Below the pieces are notes generated by a model, which was given only the letters and a program-made list of their open reading frames with translations, searched no databases and was not told the origin of the DNA. From Terebella lapidaria (taxonomy: Eukaryota > Annelida > Polychaeta > Terebellida > Terebellidae): a stretch of DNA of 64,000 bases. A program made the translations under genes and the position numbers. Positions 1 to 12,489 of the stretch are shown in pieces. Location of the stretch: positions 6,386,001-6,450,000 of the forward strand of contig OX424560.1 of assembly GCA_949152475.1 (NCBI GenBank), in the 5' to 3' direction. Position 1 is the first letter of the stretch, and each line of letters starts with the position of its first letter.

Positions 1-1160
1 ATGTTGCTGTGGGGAATTCAATGTTCGACACAATATATTTGTCCAAATCTCCTTCAAATGAATTCTAGAATCCACGTGTCTATCTTTTGGCAGGTAATTG
101 GACTTTTGGTAGCACAAAATCAAGAATAATCACTGTCAAGACTGTCTAGACCAGAATTAAAAGTGGCTACCAGCCATGTTCAAAGAAGTGTCAGACACGA
201 TGCACCACGTTTGCCCTCTGTACAAGCCTTGGTTGACAAGTTGTGCTGCATATGACAGTGTGACACACAGGCTGTCGCTATACATACAATAAATCCTTGG
301 AAATGTAATTGCGTTATGGTATGCCACATGCATTAACCAAACCCCAGGTGATATGTTACATGGTTAATGCGAAGCCATCTCCTGGTTGACAACTGTTGCT
401 TTACAAACGTTTTTTTCCTCACAATTTTTAACTAACTAAAAAACTTGTTGCAGACTTACATGTTGCACACTTACGCGTTGTCCATTAGGGTTTGACAAAT
501 TCCATTTAGTTAACTGCACTTGAAAACTATTTGTATGTGAATCGTGTAGTGCTTCAATTCCATACCTTATGCAGAATTAGTTTTATTTCATGTCATTTCC
601 AGCGGCCAGTACGTTTTGTTTGAGTTAGGATGTTTGTTACTGGGTTTGTATGAATGTAGGCCTATCGCAACCATATTATGTTCCTGTACAGTGCATTCGA
701 GCATACTCCTTATGAACAACGCACTTGAATATATGTTATAATAATACAATAATTATATCATGCTGTACAATTTGTACACGAATTATTTTGGCCAAAAATT
801 CAATTATTAGCACAATCATTATAACATACGCAGAAGTTATCCATTATGGTTGATACCTTGTTTACATAATTAGTAATGAAACATAATTAGTAACTTAAGA
901 CAATAATGTAATTTAGAAATTCCTCAAAAACTCCTACGGTATGGAAAGTACGCAGGTACTCAAATGTCAAACCAAAAAGACTACGACTTGATAATGAAAT
1001 GAAATATCCTAAGACTGTACCGTGGTCTATAAAGCCAGACTAAATAATCAAGTATACAAACATATGGTCGCCAAAAATACACACTAAAATAGGCAGTTTG
1101 TGATCAATACGGCAAACACTATATGGTAACCAGGAACGAATAGAAAGTGTTACACAATAT
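1..1160. other. No gene recognised
   Basis: AT-rich non-coding sequence. I see no open frame with a recognisable domain, no clear splice-bounded exon and no long repeat. Confidence 0.5.
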
Positions 1161-2772
1161 GGCCCAATTTCTCATCTCAGGGTTACCCCTGGGTTTTCAT
1201 AACCCGAGGTTAACCCTGGGATAACCTGTAGGTCACCGTCATATTGCATTTCTAATGTCCGAGTTATCCCTCGGTTATCCCTGGGTTTCGTAACCCAGGG
1301 GTAACACGGTGTTAACCCCAAGGTAACCCACAACATGGATTTCTCATCTGTGGGTTTGTGTAACCCAGGTGTAACCCTGGGCTAACTTGTATTGTTTTCC
1401 TAACCCTGGTATACAGTAGGTTTATGGAGGTGTTTCTTGTTGCATTATCGATACATTTTACATGGAGACACACTGAGGCGGGAGAGATCTGTTTCGACAC
1501 CGAATGAACGTGTTTGGTGGATTTCATTCTGCTTAGACCATTCCTGGATGGACGATTCAAGTGTTCACATGTCTGAATGGACGATTCCCCGTTAGACGAT
1601 TGTGAATTCGTTTTGCATATAAGCTATTTTGTTTGTCCTAGAAATAAAAATGTTTTTATTGACATGCTTTGTCATGAATAACTTTCCACATTTTCAGAAA
1701 ATTATTGTCATTTCGTGGGGAAATATCATTCTTTACCTATGGTGAGCCATAATAACAAGTAACTTCAACGGTTGTACTAAACGTCGTACGAGATGTAGTT
1801 GTTAGGCTAAGATTTAATGATAAAAATGATATTTATTTCTGAAGTGTTATTGAATAATTTATCTATTCAACGATTAAAAAAAATCCACACATTTCATGAA
1901 GTCTCATCTCGCTTACGACGAAGCCCTATTCTTGCAAAATGTATTTTGTAACGTGCTCATCAATGTATTGAGCGATCAGCGTTCGATCTGACAAGACGAT
2001 CTGCTCGCCACTTAACAATAGGTACTCGCCGATATTATCATTATTGGTTGGTCTATATGATAAGGGCGATGACATGCATAAGAGCGAAGATACGGCTTCG
2101 TTGCCAATTGGTTAACTTGAGATATTTATGCTGACATAGGCCAACACGGTAAAATCTAGATGGAGTATATGAAATGACATATACTATTGAATGAGCGGAA
2201 CTAGCACCAATCTCACAAATTTATACGCCTGAGTATACAAATGAATTCAAAATTATCGTCGAAGCAGGAATCGTCCATTTCGGATCGTCCATTCAGAAAT
2301 CGTCTATCTCGGATGATACCGTATGATAACATGGGCTTATCCAGCGCTACCGCTTGAGCCAACAGACGATATGACATTGTATGAAAGTCTCGAGCATTAC
2401 GATCAGATCAGAATAATGAGCTATTTAGGACCCCAAAATTGATGTACGCGCAGCCATACTGAGATGAGATGAGTTGTTTGTGTGTGCAAGACTGAGTTGA
2501 TTTAATTTTTATCTCAGTACAGCATGTTCTGAATTTTATTCGGAGCTTATCTTAGACTGCACGCACTAGGTTGCCGAGCCAAACATACAACAAAACCACA
2601 GGTTAACCGCGCGTTAGCCTTAGGTTAGGTAACCTAGACCTAGCCTTGACATGGGAAACAGACCTGACCCACGCCCACGGGTCAGGGTTATCCCTGTGTT
2701 AGCTCACCCAGGGTTAACCCTGGGTTTTGGACTTCACCTACCTGGGTTAACCCAGAGATGAGAAATCGGGCC
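1161..2772. mobile_element. Non-autonomous DNA transposon with inverted termini and GGGTTAACCC-rich arms
   Basis: The left end reads GGCCCAATTTCTCATCT. The right end, read from the other strand, is GGCCCGATTTCTCATCT, so the stretch has inverted termini. Just inside each end (about 1180-1395 and 2600-2750) lie runs of palindromic GGGTTAACCC/CCTGGGTTA motifs. The middle (about 1400-2590) is unique AT-rich sequence without a transposase frame. The flanks (ACACAATAT and TTTGTGACT) give no convincing target-site duplication, so the superfamily is undetermined. Confidence 0.7.
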
Positions 2773-4755
2773 TTTGTGACTGGTGAAAACCATTGAATCC
2801 AGCACATGTGTATTTGTTGGGGGTAAATCATATTAACGCTGTAATATTTTTTGTGTATGCCTCAATCCGGCGAATATGAGCCACCGTACTACGGTCAAAT
2901 GTTTTCACAGGTTCATGGTAAAAACCTATTCAGAAAGATTTTGTTCTCTTCATTGGGACTAATGATGATAAACCACGGCAAATATACAGGTCTCACTCAG
3001 CGCTACGTATCCGTCAGTGAATGTTCGAAATGTCTGGTGATGTCGGACCCCCTCCAGATATTGACAAGGTTAGCTTACTTCAGTAGAACTCAGCTCGATC
3101 ATTGGTTCGTGTATCAAATACTGTAAATTGACAAAAATTGTTTAACAATCTGATGTCAATGCCATGCGCAAAAGACACACAGTACTTAGACACAATTATC
3201 GCTCGTTCATCCACTGTACATATAAATCTATGCATATCTGAAAGTGCCAGTGTGTGACGTAACACCCAGCAATATAATCTCATAAATAATGGTTATACAA
3301 AGGTAAATTCATGCATTTCATATTCAGAATACATTGATACTGTCACGTTTATGTGATGAGATCTAGTGATTATCGACCACTTCGTTGGAAATGTCAGTTG
3401 AAGATGTTAGCCAGTCACAGCTTTTCCATAGGGAGCCCTGCCGCAATCACTGTCACTCTCGTGTTTTCTAGCTCTTACCTACAATGTGACCTGTCACCCA
3501 GAGACACAGAGGTGGAAACCCTGGAACATCTGTTCAGCATCATTCACCCTTCTGACAACACCACACGATGAATCCCACTGATTTACACCCAACACAACAG
3601 GTTTAGTTCATAACGTGGCATCAGGTACATTTCAAATAAAAAATAGTGGCTAATATTCTGTTCTGAATTGAGAAGGGAGATAATGGCATTAATACAAACT
3701 GCATCTTAATGTTATCACGGTTGATAAATGCAGAATGTAATGTAGGTAGAAACCTTTTAGCAGCTTACAAGAATTTGATGATGCTGATGACAGATGTGTA
3801 ATGAAACACTTTTTGGAATAGACACAAAGCCCGACCTAATGGTGTAATAAAAATATATAGCATTATTATGCGAATAGCGTTATGGATTGAACTTTTTTAC
3901 GTTGTGTATATATATGTAGCGCACATTATCATGCACCAGATTTATGTGGTATGCATTGCTGTATTTAAACACATTAATAAGTTCTTGTCATTGTCCCCAA
4001 TTCTTGTCATTGACTTATTGGACAAATGGGTCAAATGTCATTTACAGCAATGGTTGTCACACCCAAAACTGACAGGAACAATTTATTCCCTTATAATCTC
4101 GTTTGAAGATGATGCATCCCTGGCGGATATACTCGTGTCACTTAGATCTTTTACATGTCAGTGGAAAACGAAAACGTCTTGTCCGCTTCTGACTTCGAGA
4201 ACGAGGCAGTTCAGACAACTCTGGTATATGAAAGCGAGGGAGCGGGAGTGGCTAGTTGTTATTGTCGTTTGATTATTGGGTTAAATATCTATGTCATGAC
4301 TTGATCTCAGATATGAAAACAATATGTCACCACTTTATGTGACATATCTCAATTTTGTACTGTAGAAAATATATTAATATCGGTGTCCGTAGGAATCCGT
4401 AAAAGAGCAATATGTGTCTGTAGGAGTCCAAAAAGTTTTGCCATTATGTCCTGATGTGACCGGTTCTCAAGTAAACCAAAACCAATTGATGAAGGTTGTA
4501 TTATTTCGTTTTTGTAGAAGATTTTTTTGTGTTTTAAATAATTCGATCAAAACGCAACTATGTATTCTGAATTTAATGGATAACCAAGTTACAGTTGGTA
4601 TGAGTGAATAAAAAGTTCTATAAATATATGTATCATGAATAAATGTAGAATATGACAACATAATATACAACGTCAGATACGATTCAACCCATGATAACAT
4701 ATGGTAAATTGAGCCTGATGTACGCTATTTTAAAATCCAAATTTTCTATTCATTT
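2773..4755. other. No gene recognised
   Basis: Only short random frames (up to about 130 codons, none with a domain). No repeat of note was seen. Confidence 0.45.
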
Positions 4756-7395
4756 TAGGTTACCGACCTTTGGTCCGCTAACCTATTGGCATGGCGTTGC
4801 GTCCGTTGTCCGTCGTCGTCGTCCGTCGTCCGTCGTCCACATTTTTATCTTTTTTGTTTACGGTCGAATCTTTCTGAAATTTTACACAAAAATGCCTAAA
4901 AATATTTCGAGAGGGAGGTATTTTTTTGTTTTTTGATTTTCGCATTTCTTTCAAAATGGCGGCCGTTTTCGTGCAAAAATCGCCAATTTTGGACATTGGC
5001 GGTAGTTTTCTCAAAATCTGTTCAGTAACTTTTTTTCTTATTGATGCATAACACTCCTCATATATACCCCTATGATGTGTATAAGTTTCGTTGCCCTTGA
5101 ATCGCTCGAAGTGGGCCATTTTGGGCCCAAACTCGGCCCAAATAGGACTTTCCCATGTTAAATTCTCCTATGCTTTATAATGGGACACATTAAAGCCTAA
5201 TATCTTACTTAATATTGAGATTAGAGACTAGGAATCAATTCTGGACATATAGGAAATGATATATGCTGAATATTCTCGTGAACTTGAATTTGACCTCTGA
5301 CCTCAGTTTCAAGGTCAGAGAACAAAATGGCTAATATCTCGCTTATTATCGACTTTACAGCTTAGGAATCAATTGTGGACGACTGGACGTATAGGAAATG
5401 ATATATGCAGATTATTGTCATGATCTTGAATTTGACCTTTGACCTCATTTTCAAGGTCACAGGGCAAAATGGCTAATATCTCACTTATTATCGACTTTAC
5501 AGCTTAGGAATCAACTATGAACATATAGGAAATGATATATGCAGATTATTGTCATGACCTTGAATTTGACCTTTGACCTCATTTTCAAGGTCACAGGGCA
5601 AAATGGCTAATATCTCGCTTCTTATCGACTTTACAGCTTAGGAATCAATTATGAACATATAGGAAATGATATATGCAGATTATTGTCATGACCTTGAATT
5701 TGACCTTTGACCTCATTTTCAAGGTCACAGGACAAAATGATTAATATCTCACTTATTATCGATTTTACAGCTTAGGGATCATTTGTGGACATGTAGGAAA
5801 TGATATGTGCTGACTATTCTTGTGACTTTGAATTTGACCTCTGACCTCATTTTCAAGGTCAAGAACACAAAATGGCTAATATCTTACTTATGGTTGACTT
5901 TATAGCTAGGAATCAGTTGTGGGCATATAGGAAATGATAAACGCCTAATATTCTGATGACCTTGAATTTGACCTTTGACCTCATTTTTTAAAATCTTTTA
6001 CCTCTTGCTGAAGATTTGGAAACTATTGAAATATAACCTCAACATATATGTATAACTCAATGAACTAAACTGTATTAACTGTACATATTTTGCATATTAC
6101 TGAATATATGTTCTCTTTCCAGTTCTGATTGCGTTATACCTGACATTGCACATTCTTTCACATATACAATCCTTACCATTCGAAGTTAAGCCTGAGGCGA
6201 AGTGTTTGGGGTTCACTTCTTAATATGTCCCCCGGATGGTTTTGATTGCTATATGTCTATGTGTGTGTAGGTGTCTTTATGTTTCATTTAAGAAAACTTG
6301 TATTTCCCCTATTTAACTTCTTTAATTTCGATATTAATATGAGAGAAAGCCGCGAGCCTGTGTATATGTGAAAGATGCACACACATAATCCCTTTAGCAG
6401 GTGGCACGCATCCACGCGACCGCGACAAACCGCAGATTGCTTTATGGCCCCCATGGCGACAAAGTTAACGAGTTTAAATGCCCTCAAAAGCATGCCTCAG
6501 GAGCATGAGCAGACAGTTTGGTGATGTGTATAAGTTTGGTTGCCCTTGAATCGCCGGTCTGCGTATGGCTGCCATTTTGAATTATCGACGGGTCGACGAA
6601 AAAAACATTTTTCGGCCCAAATCGCATTACTATCCATTTAGGGCCAATTCTAGACAAAAAAAAATTTTCACCCTGTGAAAAATTTTTTGGACTTTCGGCA
6701 CTTTTTTCCTTCATAATGGGAGCTGCGCGGATTGTACTCATAGAACGCTTGAAGATAGAGCTTAGAAATTGGCACTTTCAAATGGGAAGTCATATATGGC
6801 GACTTGTGTGGTGACCTTGAATTTGACCTTTGATGACCTTGAAAGGTCAAAACAGCCATTTTGGGGAAGAAAAAATGCACAGATTTGCCTCTACAGATGA
6901 AATGCTTGTAGATAGAGCTTTAAAAGTTTGCATTATGGGCATATAGGAAGTCATATATGGAACAACTGATGATGACCTTGACCTCAGGTGATTTTGAGTG
7001 CTAAATGTCTGATGTGAAATATGTAAATTAGCCAAGGCTTAAACACTTGCACATACAGGTTAGGATTGTGTATAAGCTAACAAGAAGTCATGTATTTATA
7101 GCACATCTCTTGTAGACCTTGAATTTGACCTTATATATGACCTTGAAATCCAAATCTCACAACCTTGCCTGACCTGACATGTGTAAATTGGCCTCTACAG
7201 ACAAAATACTTGTTGATAGAGCTTATATGTTTGTATTACGAACATATATGAAGTCATATGCAGCATACCTAATGGTGATATTGCAGTTCACAAAGATGAC
7301 CTTGATTAGTAAATCTCAAAGTCATATGTCACTTGCAATGCTTAAAGCCAAAATTGTCCGGTAACCTATCTTAGCCCTTGGGCTAATTTTTGTAA
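4756..7395. mobile_element. Interspersed repeat with TGACCT half-site array and hairpin ends
   Basis: The stretch opens with a small imperfect hairpin (TTAGGTTA..GACC-TTT-GGTC..TAACCTA, 4756-4787). A (GTCC/GTC)n-rich run follows (about 4800-4845), then a tandem array (5225-5990), then more divergent half-site-rich sequence (6800-7150). It closes with a second hairpin (TTAGCCC-TT-GGGCTAA, about 7370-7386) followed by a T-rich tail. A second copy lies at 49030-49800 and a terminal fragment at 30960-31235. No transposase or reverse transcriptase frame is present, so the class is unknown. Confidence 0.65.
5225..5990. repeat. Tandem ~134-bp repeat, about six units
   Basis: The marker CTTAGGAATC recurs near 5361, 5503, 5637, 5771 and 5906, giving a period of about 134-142 bp. 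Each unit has TGACCTTGAATTTGACC, then TTTGACCTC, then TTTTCAAGGTCA. The first and last blocks are inverted repeats of each other. TCAAGGTCA is the extended half-site recognised by ERR/FTZ-F1-type receptors, and TGACCTTTGACCT is a DR1 element on the other strand. The match to receptor motifs is seen directly; binding is not shown. Confidence 0.8.
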
Positions 7396-9174
7396 TATGA
7401 AGTATATTTAACAGAAATATTTTGCTGAAAATCTGGTCAGTGGCTGAAGGATTTCTACTGTTTCTGAAATTGCCCTGGATTTGCGGTGTTACATTTGATT
7501 GATAGACAATGTAGTTCCCTTGTCTATCATGTAATCCCGTTCATTCTGCAGCCACAAAATATTGATTATTTGCCAGCAGAAACGTCATATTAGATGTTGC
7601 CCTGTTGTGGCACTTTCATGTGAACATTGACAATTTTGACAAGTTTATCTCCGTTCTTGAGATAAATTTTGACAAGTTTATCTCCATTCTTCCTGTGGTG
7701 AATGTCTGGTGAAGCTCTGCATGTCCCATGACAATATCATTTATATGCAATTCGAAGGTGATATTAGTTTGAACAAACCGCAAAAATAAAATGCTATTGC
7801 ATCAACATGTCTGTTTATCCTTATTTTATATTCCACATGAAGTATAAATAAACGTCAGATTCAGTGTACACTGAGTCTTTCAAAACTCAGGTCGTTGTCG
7901 AACCCAAATGTGATAACACTTCAGCATTGATTTGATATCAGGCTCGTACGCAGGAGGGGGGGGGGGGAGGGGGTGGTCGACAGGTTCGATCGAACCCCCT
8001 TTGTGGCTCACCCTCTCCCCCCCCCCCCGAAATCTTGCGCACACGTTAAACTCTACGAAATTCCAAACACTGTGTTATTGATGATCAGATCACTAAATTG
8101 TTATCACTTAATTATTATGTCCATAACACACAAATGACGCACAGCTAGATGTACCTTTTCTGATATAATTCGAAATGTTTTCTCTTCATCTTGAAAAAGT
8201 CGGGGTTCAAATAATTATGCATTACAGGGTGCATGTATATACTCCCATGAGAACTACACAAACCACATGAAATTCATGTGTTTTATTCCCCATATGTTTC
8301 CGTTTTACCATGTGAAGATATTTTTTTTAACAAAGGTGAGAAATTAGAAAGCTTTAAACCATAAAATTAACATGTTCTCATTCATTCAGATAGTTTTTCT
8401 GGATTTCCAGTTCAGACTCCAGTTCGTTTTGTGTCTGCGGACACTCGTGCTGATGGCCGTTCTTTTGCTACATTTGTTCCCAAACATTCTCTTCACCAAA
8501 CTAACTGGTGCATGCAATATTTTATTGAAATTCAAATATTTTGCTGAATAATCCAAATGTATTCCTCGTGTCTAGGCTACATTTCATATTGTGATATTAT
8601 TTACATTTTTAAAATATCTGGGGTTGTGTCTGTTATCATAGCATTGAGACAAATTTTCAGGAGTATGAATCAAGATACTTCAGGATATTCCAACACAAGA
8701 ACTCGTCATTTGTCCTCTGGGCTAATTTTAATGCTTACATACAAACACAATCAAAGATTGGTGAAAGCCTTTGGAACCCAGCACAAATGTTCATATGGAG
8801 TTGTTCACTAATCCGAAAAAAGTACCCTCACGATAGAAACAAATTCAAACAACATCATAACCTAATCTGCTGGAGTATTGAATGTCATAGAGATGAATAT
8901 TACCCGGCAGGTCCCCACAAAAACGATGTTATGTCAAGCTGATGAAATTCAGCTTGAGAAGATACAGTCAACCAAGCCCGTATACTTGTGGCTTCACTGA
9001 TGATCTAGGCCGTGGAAACTAGAGTATGACACCAGTTAGGAAGAATCTGAACAATATGCCATAAGATATATTCTTCGTGAGATGTATTACTAGTAATTAC
9101 TTTGTTGTTACCTAGTAGTCAGAATTCTCTGCCTTGTACGATTACAATGCAGTTGCTTATGTTCACTGAGTAAA
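7396..9174. other. No gene recognised; one G/C-tract hairpin inside
   Basis: Non-coding sequence apart from the homopurine/homopyrimidine structure at 7951-8030. No domain-bearing frame or splice-bounded exon was seen. Confidence 0.45.
7951..8030. repeat. G-tract and C-tract flanking a GGTTCGATCGAACC palindrome
   Basis: A run of more than ten G (about 7955-7974) is followed by the palindrome GGTTCGATCGAACCCCC, then a run of about a dozen C (8017-8028). The strand can fold back on itself or form a G-quadruplex. It is probably the core of a degraded repeat. Length heterogeneity or assembly error is likely here. Confidence 0.6.
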
Positions 9175-9309
9175 AGACGTGGAATCAATACCCAGTATCA
9201 AGTATTCCGAGCAAACAAAACAGGGTCCGTTATCCAATCTCATAGTCCGGGGACAGAAAGTCATATCAGGCATACGAAGTGAGAGAAAACAAAAATGACA
9301 GGGAAACTC
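9175..9309 (-). repeat. 135-bp dispersed repeat, copy 1 (inverted relative to 20533-20667)
   Basis: Read on the minus strand, this segment matches 20533-20667 base for base as far as I can compare, over 135 bp, with unrelated flanks on both sides. It contains a short open frame in both copies. Function is unknown; a recent mobile or duplicated fragment is the simplest reading. Confidence 0.8.
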
Positions 9310-10139
9310 ACAAATTAAAGCGTCACAAATTGAATATAACAGTACACAACTGTACACAACCATATAGCACCTGTTCACAACAGGGAGTTATTCACTAAAT
9401 AAGATATTCACTTATTGACTAATCCAGTGGTGTATACTCATCGGGAGAGCATGCCAATGTTAAAAGATGAGCGCTCACTTGGACCCTAGAAAAAGTGTCC
9501 AAAAAAAATTCTCGAAAAGTTGGAAAATGAGCTCACTATAGCTTCAGAATTTACCAGGAATCACGTAGTATGATTCGGCTTCTGGGCTCCTTGAGCGGGC
9601 CCCAGACCCCACGCCGAATGGGGCTTGCTTCGCTCGCATTTGTTGCCAACCCTCAAATTCGAACCCCGCTTCCACGAATTTCTAGTTGCGGGCCTGGATA
9701 TCATTTTTATGTTTGGGTAAGCCATGATATTGATTTGACGTAATAATGTTGCAAAGTAAACACTTATTTTCAATAATGGAATTATTCAATAAGGGAAGCT
9801 GGAAGTACCTAACTTGGATAATACATCATGATCACTATAGTTCGAATTTGGCCTACAGAGTAGCGAGCAGGCAGCTTTTTCATGATATGCAATTAGATTA
9901 TGTATTGTATATTAGTATTTTCATACATTTATGGGAGAATACACAATCCTGATATGTTATTGGACGAAAAAAGTGTATGAACCTTTGCGTGAATTCCTGA
10001 GTTTTACAATCATACACATGTACATTTGTTCGAGGTGTAGATTAAAGTGGATGATAAGTGACACTGCGAAAAAAAATTTATTCATTTTTCGGAGTAATCT
10101 TGACTTGCTCATAATCGACATAATTTGTGAAGAAATATC

Positions 10140-10253
10140 GTTATTTATGCGTAGATAATGTTATTTTCGCGTAAATAAGTTTTTTTTACGGGGAAGTAAC
10201 GTTATTTATGCGGAAATAACGTTATTTACGGGAAAATAACGTTATTTACGACA
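10140..10253. repeat. 20-bp tandem repeat of self-complementary units
   Basis: About 5.5 units of roughly 20 bp, of the form GTTATTTAYGNGNAAATAAC. Each unit is nearly its own reverse complement, so single units and the array can form hairpins. It is more degenerate on the left. Confidence 0.7.
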
Positions 10254-10451
10254 ACGAAAAACGATTATTACCACATAGAAGAACGAATATTATGATATGT
10301 TCTGGAAATGTTACCGCGTGTTTGCTTTATTCGTCTGAGAATCACGAAAATACAGATAATCAAACACATAAATGGAGGATGTTTCCAAGATCAATGTAAC
10401 AAGAAATAATCCGGGTGAAGTTATTAGTATCAAAGTCAAGGTCTTCTTAAC

Positions 10452-10521
10452 ACCACAGACACAGCCAACTAAGTGTGAAATCAGGTACCACAGACACAGC
10501 CAACTAAGTGTGAAATCAGGT
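10452..10521. repeat. Two perfect copies of a 35-bp unit
   Basis: A unit beginning ACCACAGACACAGCCAACTA occurs at 10452 and again at 10487 without visible change. A related sequence occurs once near 22660, so the unit is part of a dispersed family. Confidence 0.75.
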
Positions 10522-10974
10522 ACTATGGAAGAGCGAGCTTTGTGTTCCTGCATGTCACGACATTCTTGCATCAATGTTGAGTGAACCATGTTGTGAGAAC
10601 GAGACCGACTTGTGTAATGTTTTGTGTTGCGTCAGTGTCAGTTAAGCTGTAAATGTGTGGCCAAGCTTTGTTTTCATTCCCAAACTCACGAACTGGCCAT
10701 TTTGACGAATTGTTGAAGATTTCTGATAAGAATCGCTATAGGTTCATTGAATATGTATGATAATTGACAGAATTCCGACTCATTTCATAAGTAACTTTAG
10801 TGATATTTACTACACACCGATAGTGTGTAATTAAACATTTGACATATGCCAGAAACTTATAACAGTCAGTTATGATATCAACATTGTATAGAAATGTCTA
10901 AGAAAAGGAAGTTGTATGATAAGTGCAAAATACGTAATGTGAACTTGTTGATCCAGTATCGCTGGCATCACACA

Positions 10975-11055
10975 AACATCACAAAATTGTATGTAAACGT
11001 GGTAAGACGCCATTAACTCGTCAGCCCTAAGCTCCTCAGGGTCATGTCCAGCCAC
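10975..11055 (+). repeat. Short dispersed repeat, copy 1 of 3
   Basis: The core GTCAGCCCTAAGCTCCTCAG (about 11021-11040) recurs inverted near 13185-13255 and in diverged form at 16845-16912. About 65 bp are shared. No coding content was seen. Confidence 0.6.
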
Positions 11056-11505
11056 GAAAATAGCGTTCTCGCGGTTGTGAGAGGACATTAGGCATACAAA
11101 GTATTACGATTCTCGTTAAGAAACGATGTGCATCACATTTTTTTAATCCACAAAAAAACTAATATTCGACCTGGTCAGTCAACAGCCATTTATAGGGTAC
11201 AGAAAAGAAGAATAAAAGAAAGAAAATCGCATCTGCGCATCATTTTATTGGGTCTAATATTGTTCAACGTGATCAATCGGAATGAGCTGTAATTGAAATA
11301 TACCTGTACAATCATGTACTTTCTTAGCGACCTAAAAATCACTTCTAGAATGCACACTTCCGTAGTGCAGAATATTTGTTTTTGCTCGAAATAGTGACAA
11401 CAAAAGTTTTGAATATACCCTGCATGTTTTGCTGAAATATTCATTCATTTTTGTTTTCCATAGTTTCTTTTTCTAAAAGTCGAAACTGACAACTGACTGC
11501 ATGTT

Positions 11506-11655
11506 GTCCAAGAAGTGGAACATCTTCATTAAATGGAAATAAATTGATCCATTCAAGATTTGATGCCTCCAAAACATGGGACATCTTGATGGAAATATTC
11601 ACTGGGAACTGCCTTGCCGATATCTTGTCATCAGTCTGGATGATTTGTACAAATT
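11506..11655 (+). pseudogene. Fragment of the PAN-like exon family
   Basis: GTCCAAGAAGTGGAACATCTTCAT and, further on, GGGACATCTTGATGGAAATATTCACTGGGAAC match the conserved stretch seen at 14330, 17150 and 31440. The stretch appears twice in short form, so this is a rearranged scrap. It has no continuous frame. Confidence 0.5.
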
Positions 11656-11759
11656 AGAAAAGATATCGTGATTGTTTTGTGGTATTTGTCGTAATTCAGA
11701 CTTCGAAAGACATCAGCAGTTATCTTCCCGGAACCGATCACAGAGGAAGAACATATCTG

Positions 11760-12326
11760 TTGCATATGGTGTCCGATGGCGGCCATCTTGCAACCTCTTA
11801 ATTTCGTGGCGAGAGAGCGACGCGAAGTTGCGACATGATGTTGCGAGATTGCGTTGCGAAATAGCGAGACAGCGACGCGAAAAAACGAGGTAGCGACGTG
11901 AAACATTTCGCAACTTCGCGTCGCTACATCGCAACTTCGTGTCGCTCCCTCGCAACTTCGCATCGCTCCCTCGCCCGAAGCTACGAGGTTGCGTGAGCGT
12001 GAGGTTTCTGCGACGGTTAATCTACGGTAGTTTGAACGGAATAGTTCATGATGTGAACAGAAGTTCCCGTCATTTCCGATCAAATGTGATTGCGCGGTTG
12101 CGAAGTAGCGACGCGCGGCTGCGAAGTAGCGACGCAAATCAATGAGAAGACGAGGAAATATATCGCATCGCTCTCTCGCTGTTTTGCGTCGCTATCTCGC
12201 TGTTTCATGTCGCAATCTCGTTGTTTCTTATCGCAATCTCGCAACTTCGTGTCACAACCTCGCGTCGCAACCTCGTAATTTCGTGGCGAGGTGTCCAATT
12301 TCCGCCATTGGACACCATAGTTGCAA
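11760..12326. mobile_element. 567-bp inverted-repeat element built from GCGACGCGAA-type repeats
   Basis: The ends read TTGCATATGGTGTCCGATGG (left) and TTGCAACTATGGTGTCCAAT (right, other strand). Each arm consists of tandem ~18-21-bp units such as CGCAACTTCGTGTCGCTCCC, opposed in the two arms around a unique centre (about 11990-12090). The repeats create long open frames on both strands that are translation artefacts. No target duplication is clear. Confidence 0.75.
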
Positions 12327-12489
12327 AATTTTTTCCTAAAAAAAGGTGAAGTGGATCTTCAAGATTGGCGATATTCAATAACGTGATGATGAGTAGTTCT
12401 GTTCACCATCATAACTTTTTTTGTTTTTTGGCCTCATGCTTGTGCGCTATCTTGTGTTGACGACAGTCCGGGAATTACCAATCCTGAAA

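Larger units (their letters stand above)
9310..11505. other. No gene recognised; small repeats and a SINE-like scrap
   Basis: Non-coding sequence. A GC-rich scrap at about 9570-9690 (CCCCAGACCCC, then GAACCCCGC) looks like a degraded SINE-type or other GC-rich repeat, with similar debris near 27630 and 29580. Two small tandem repeats are listed separately. Confidence 0.4.

Noticed and set aside
1170..1395. Telomere-like TTAGGG/GGGTTA motifs
   Set aside because: The motifs alternate with their complements as palindromes and lie inside an element with inverted ends; no head-to-tail hexamer run exists.
4778..5119. 113-codon minus-strand frame
   Set aside because: It runs through the (GTC)n and AAAATGGCGG parts of the interspersed repeat and has no domain.
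11631..12137. 168-codon minus-strand open frame
   Set aside because: The frame follows the tandem units of an inverted-repeat element; the peptide is a low-complexity repeat and other frames are open too.
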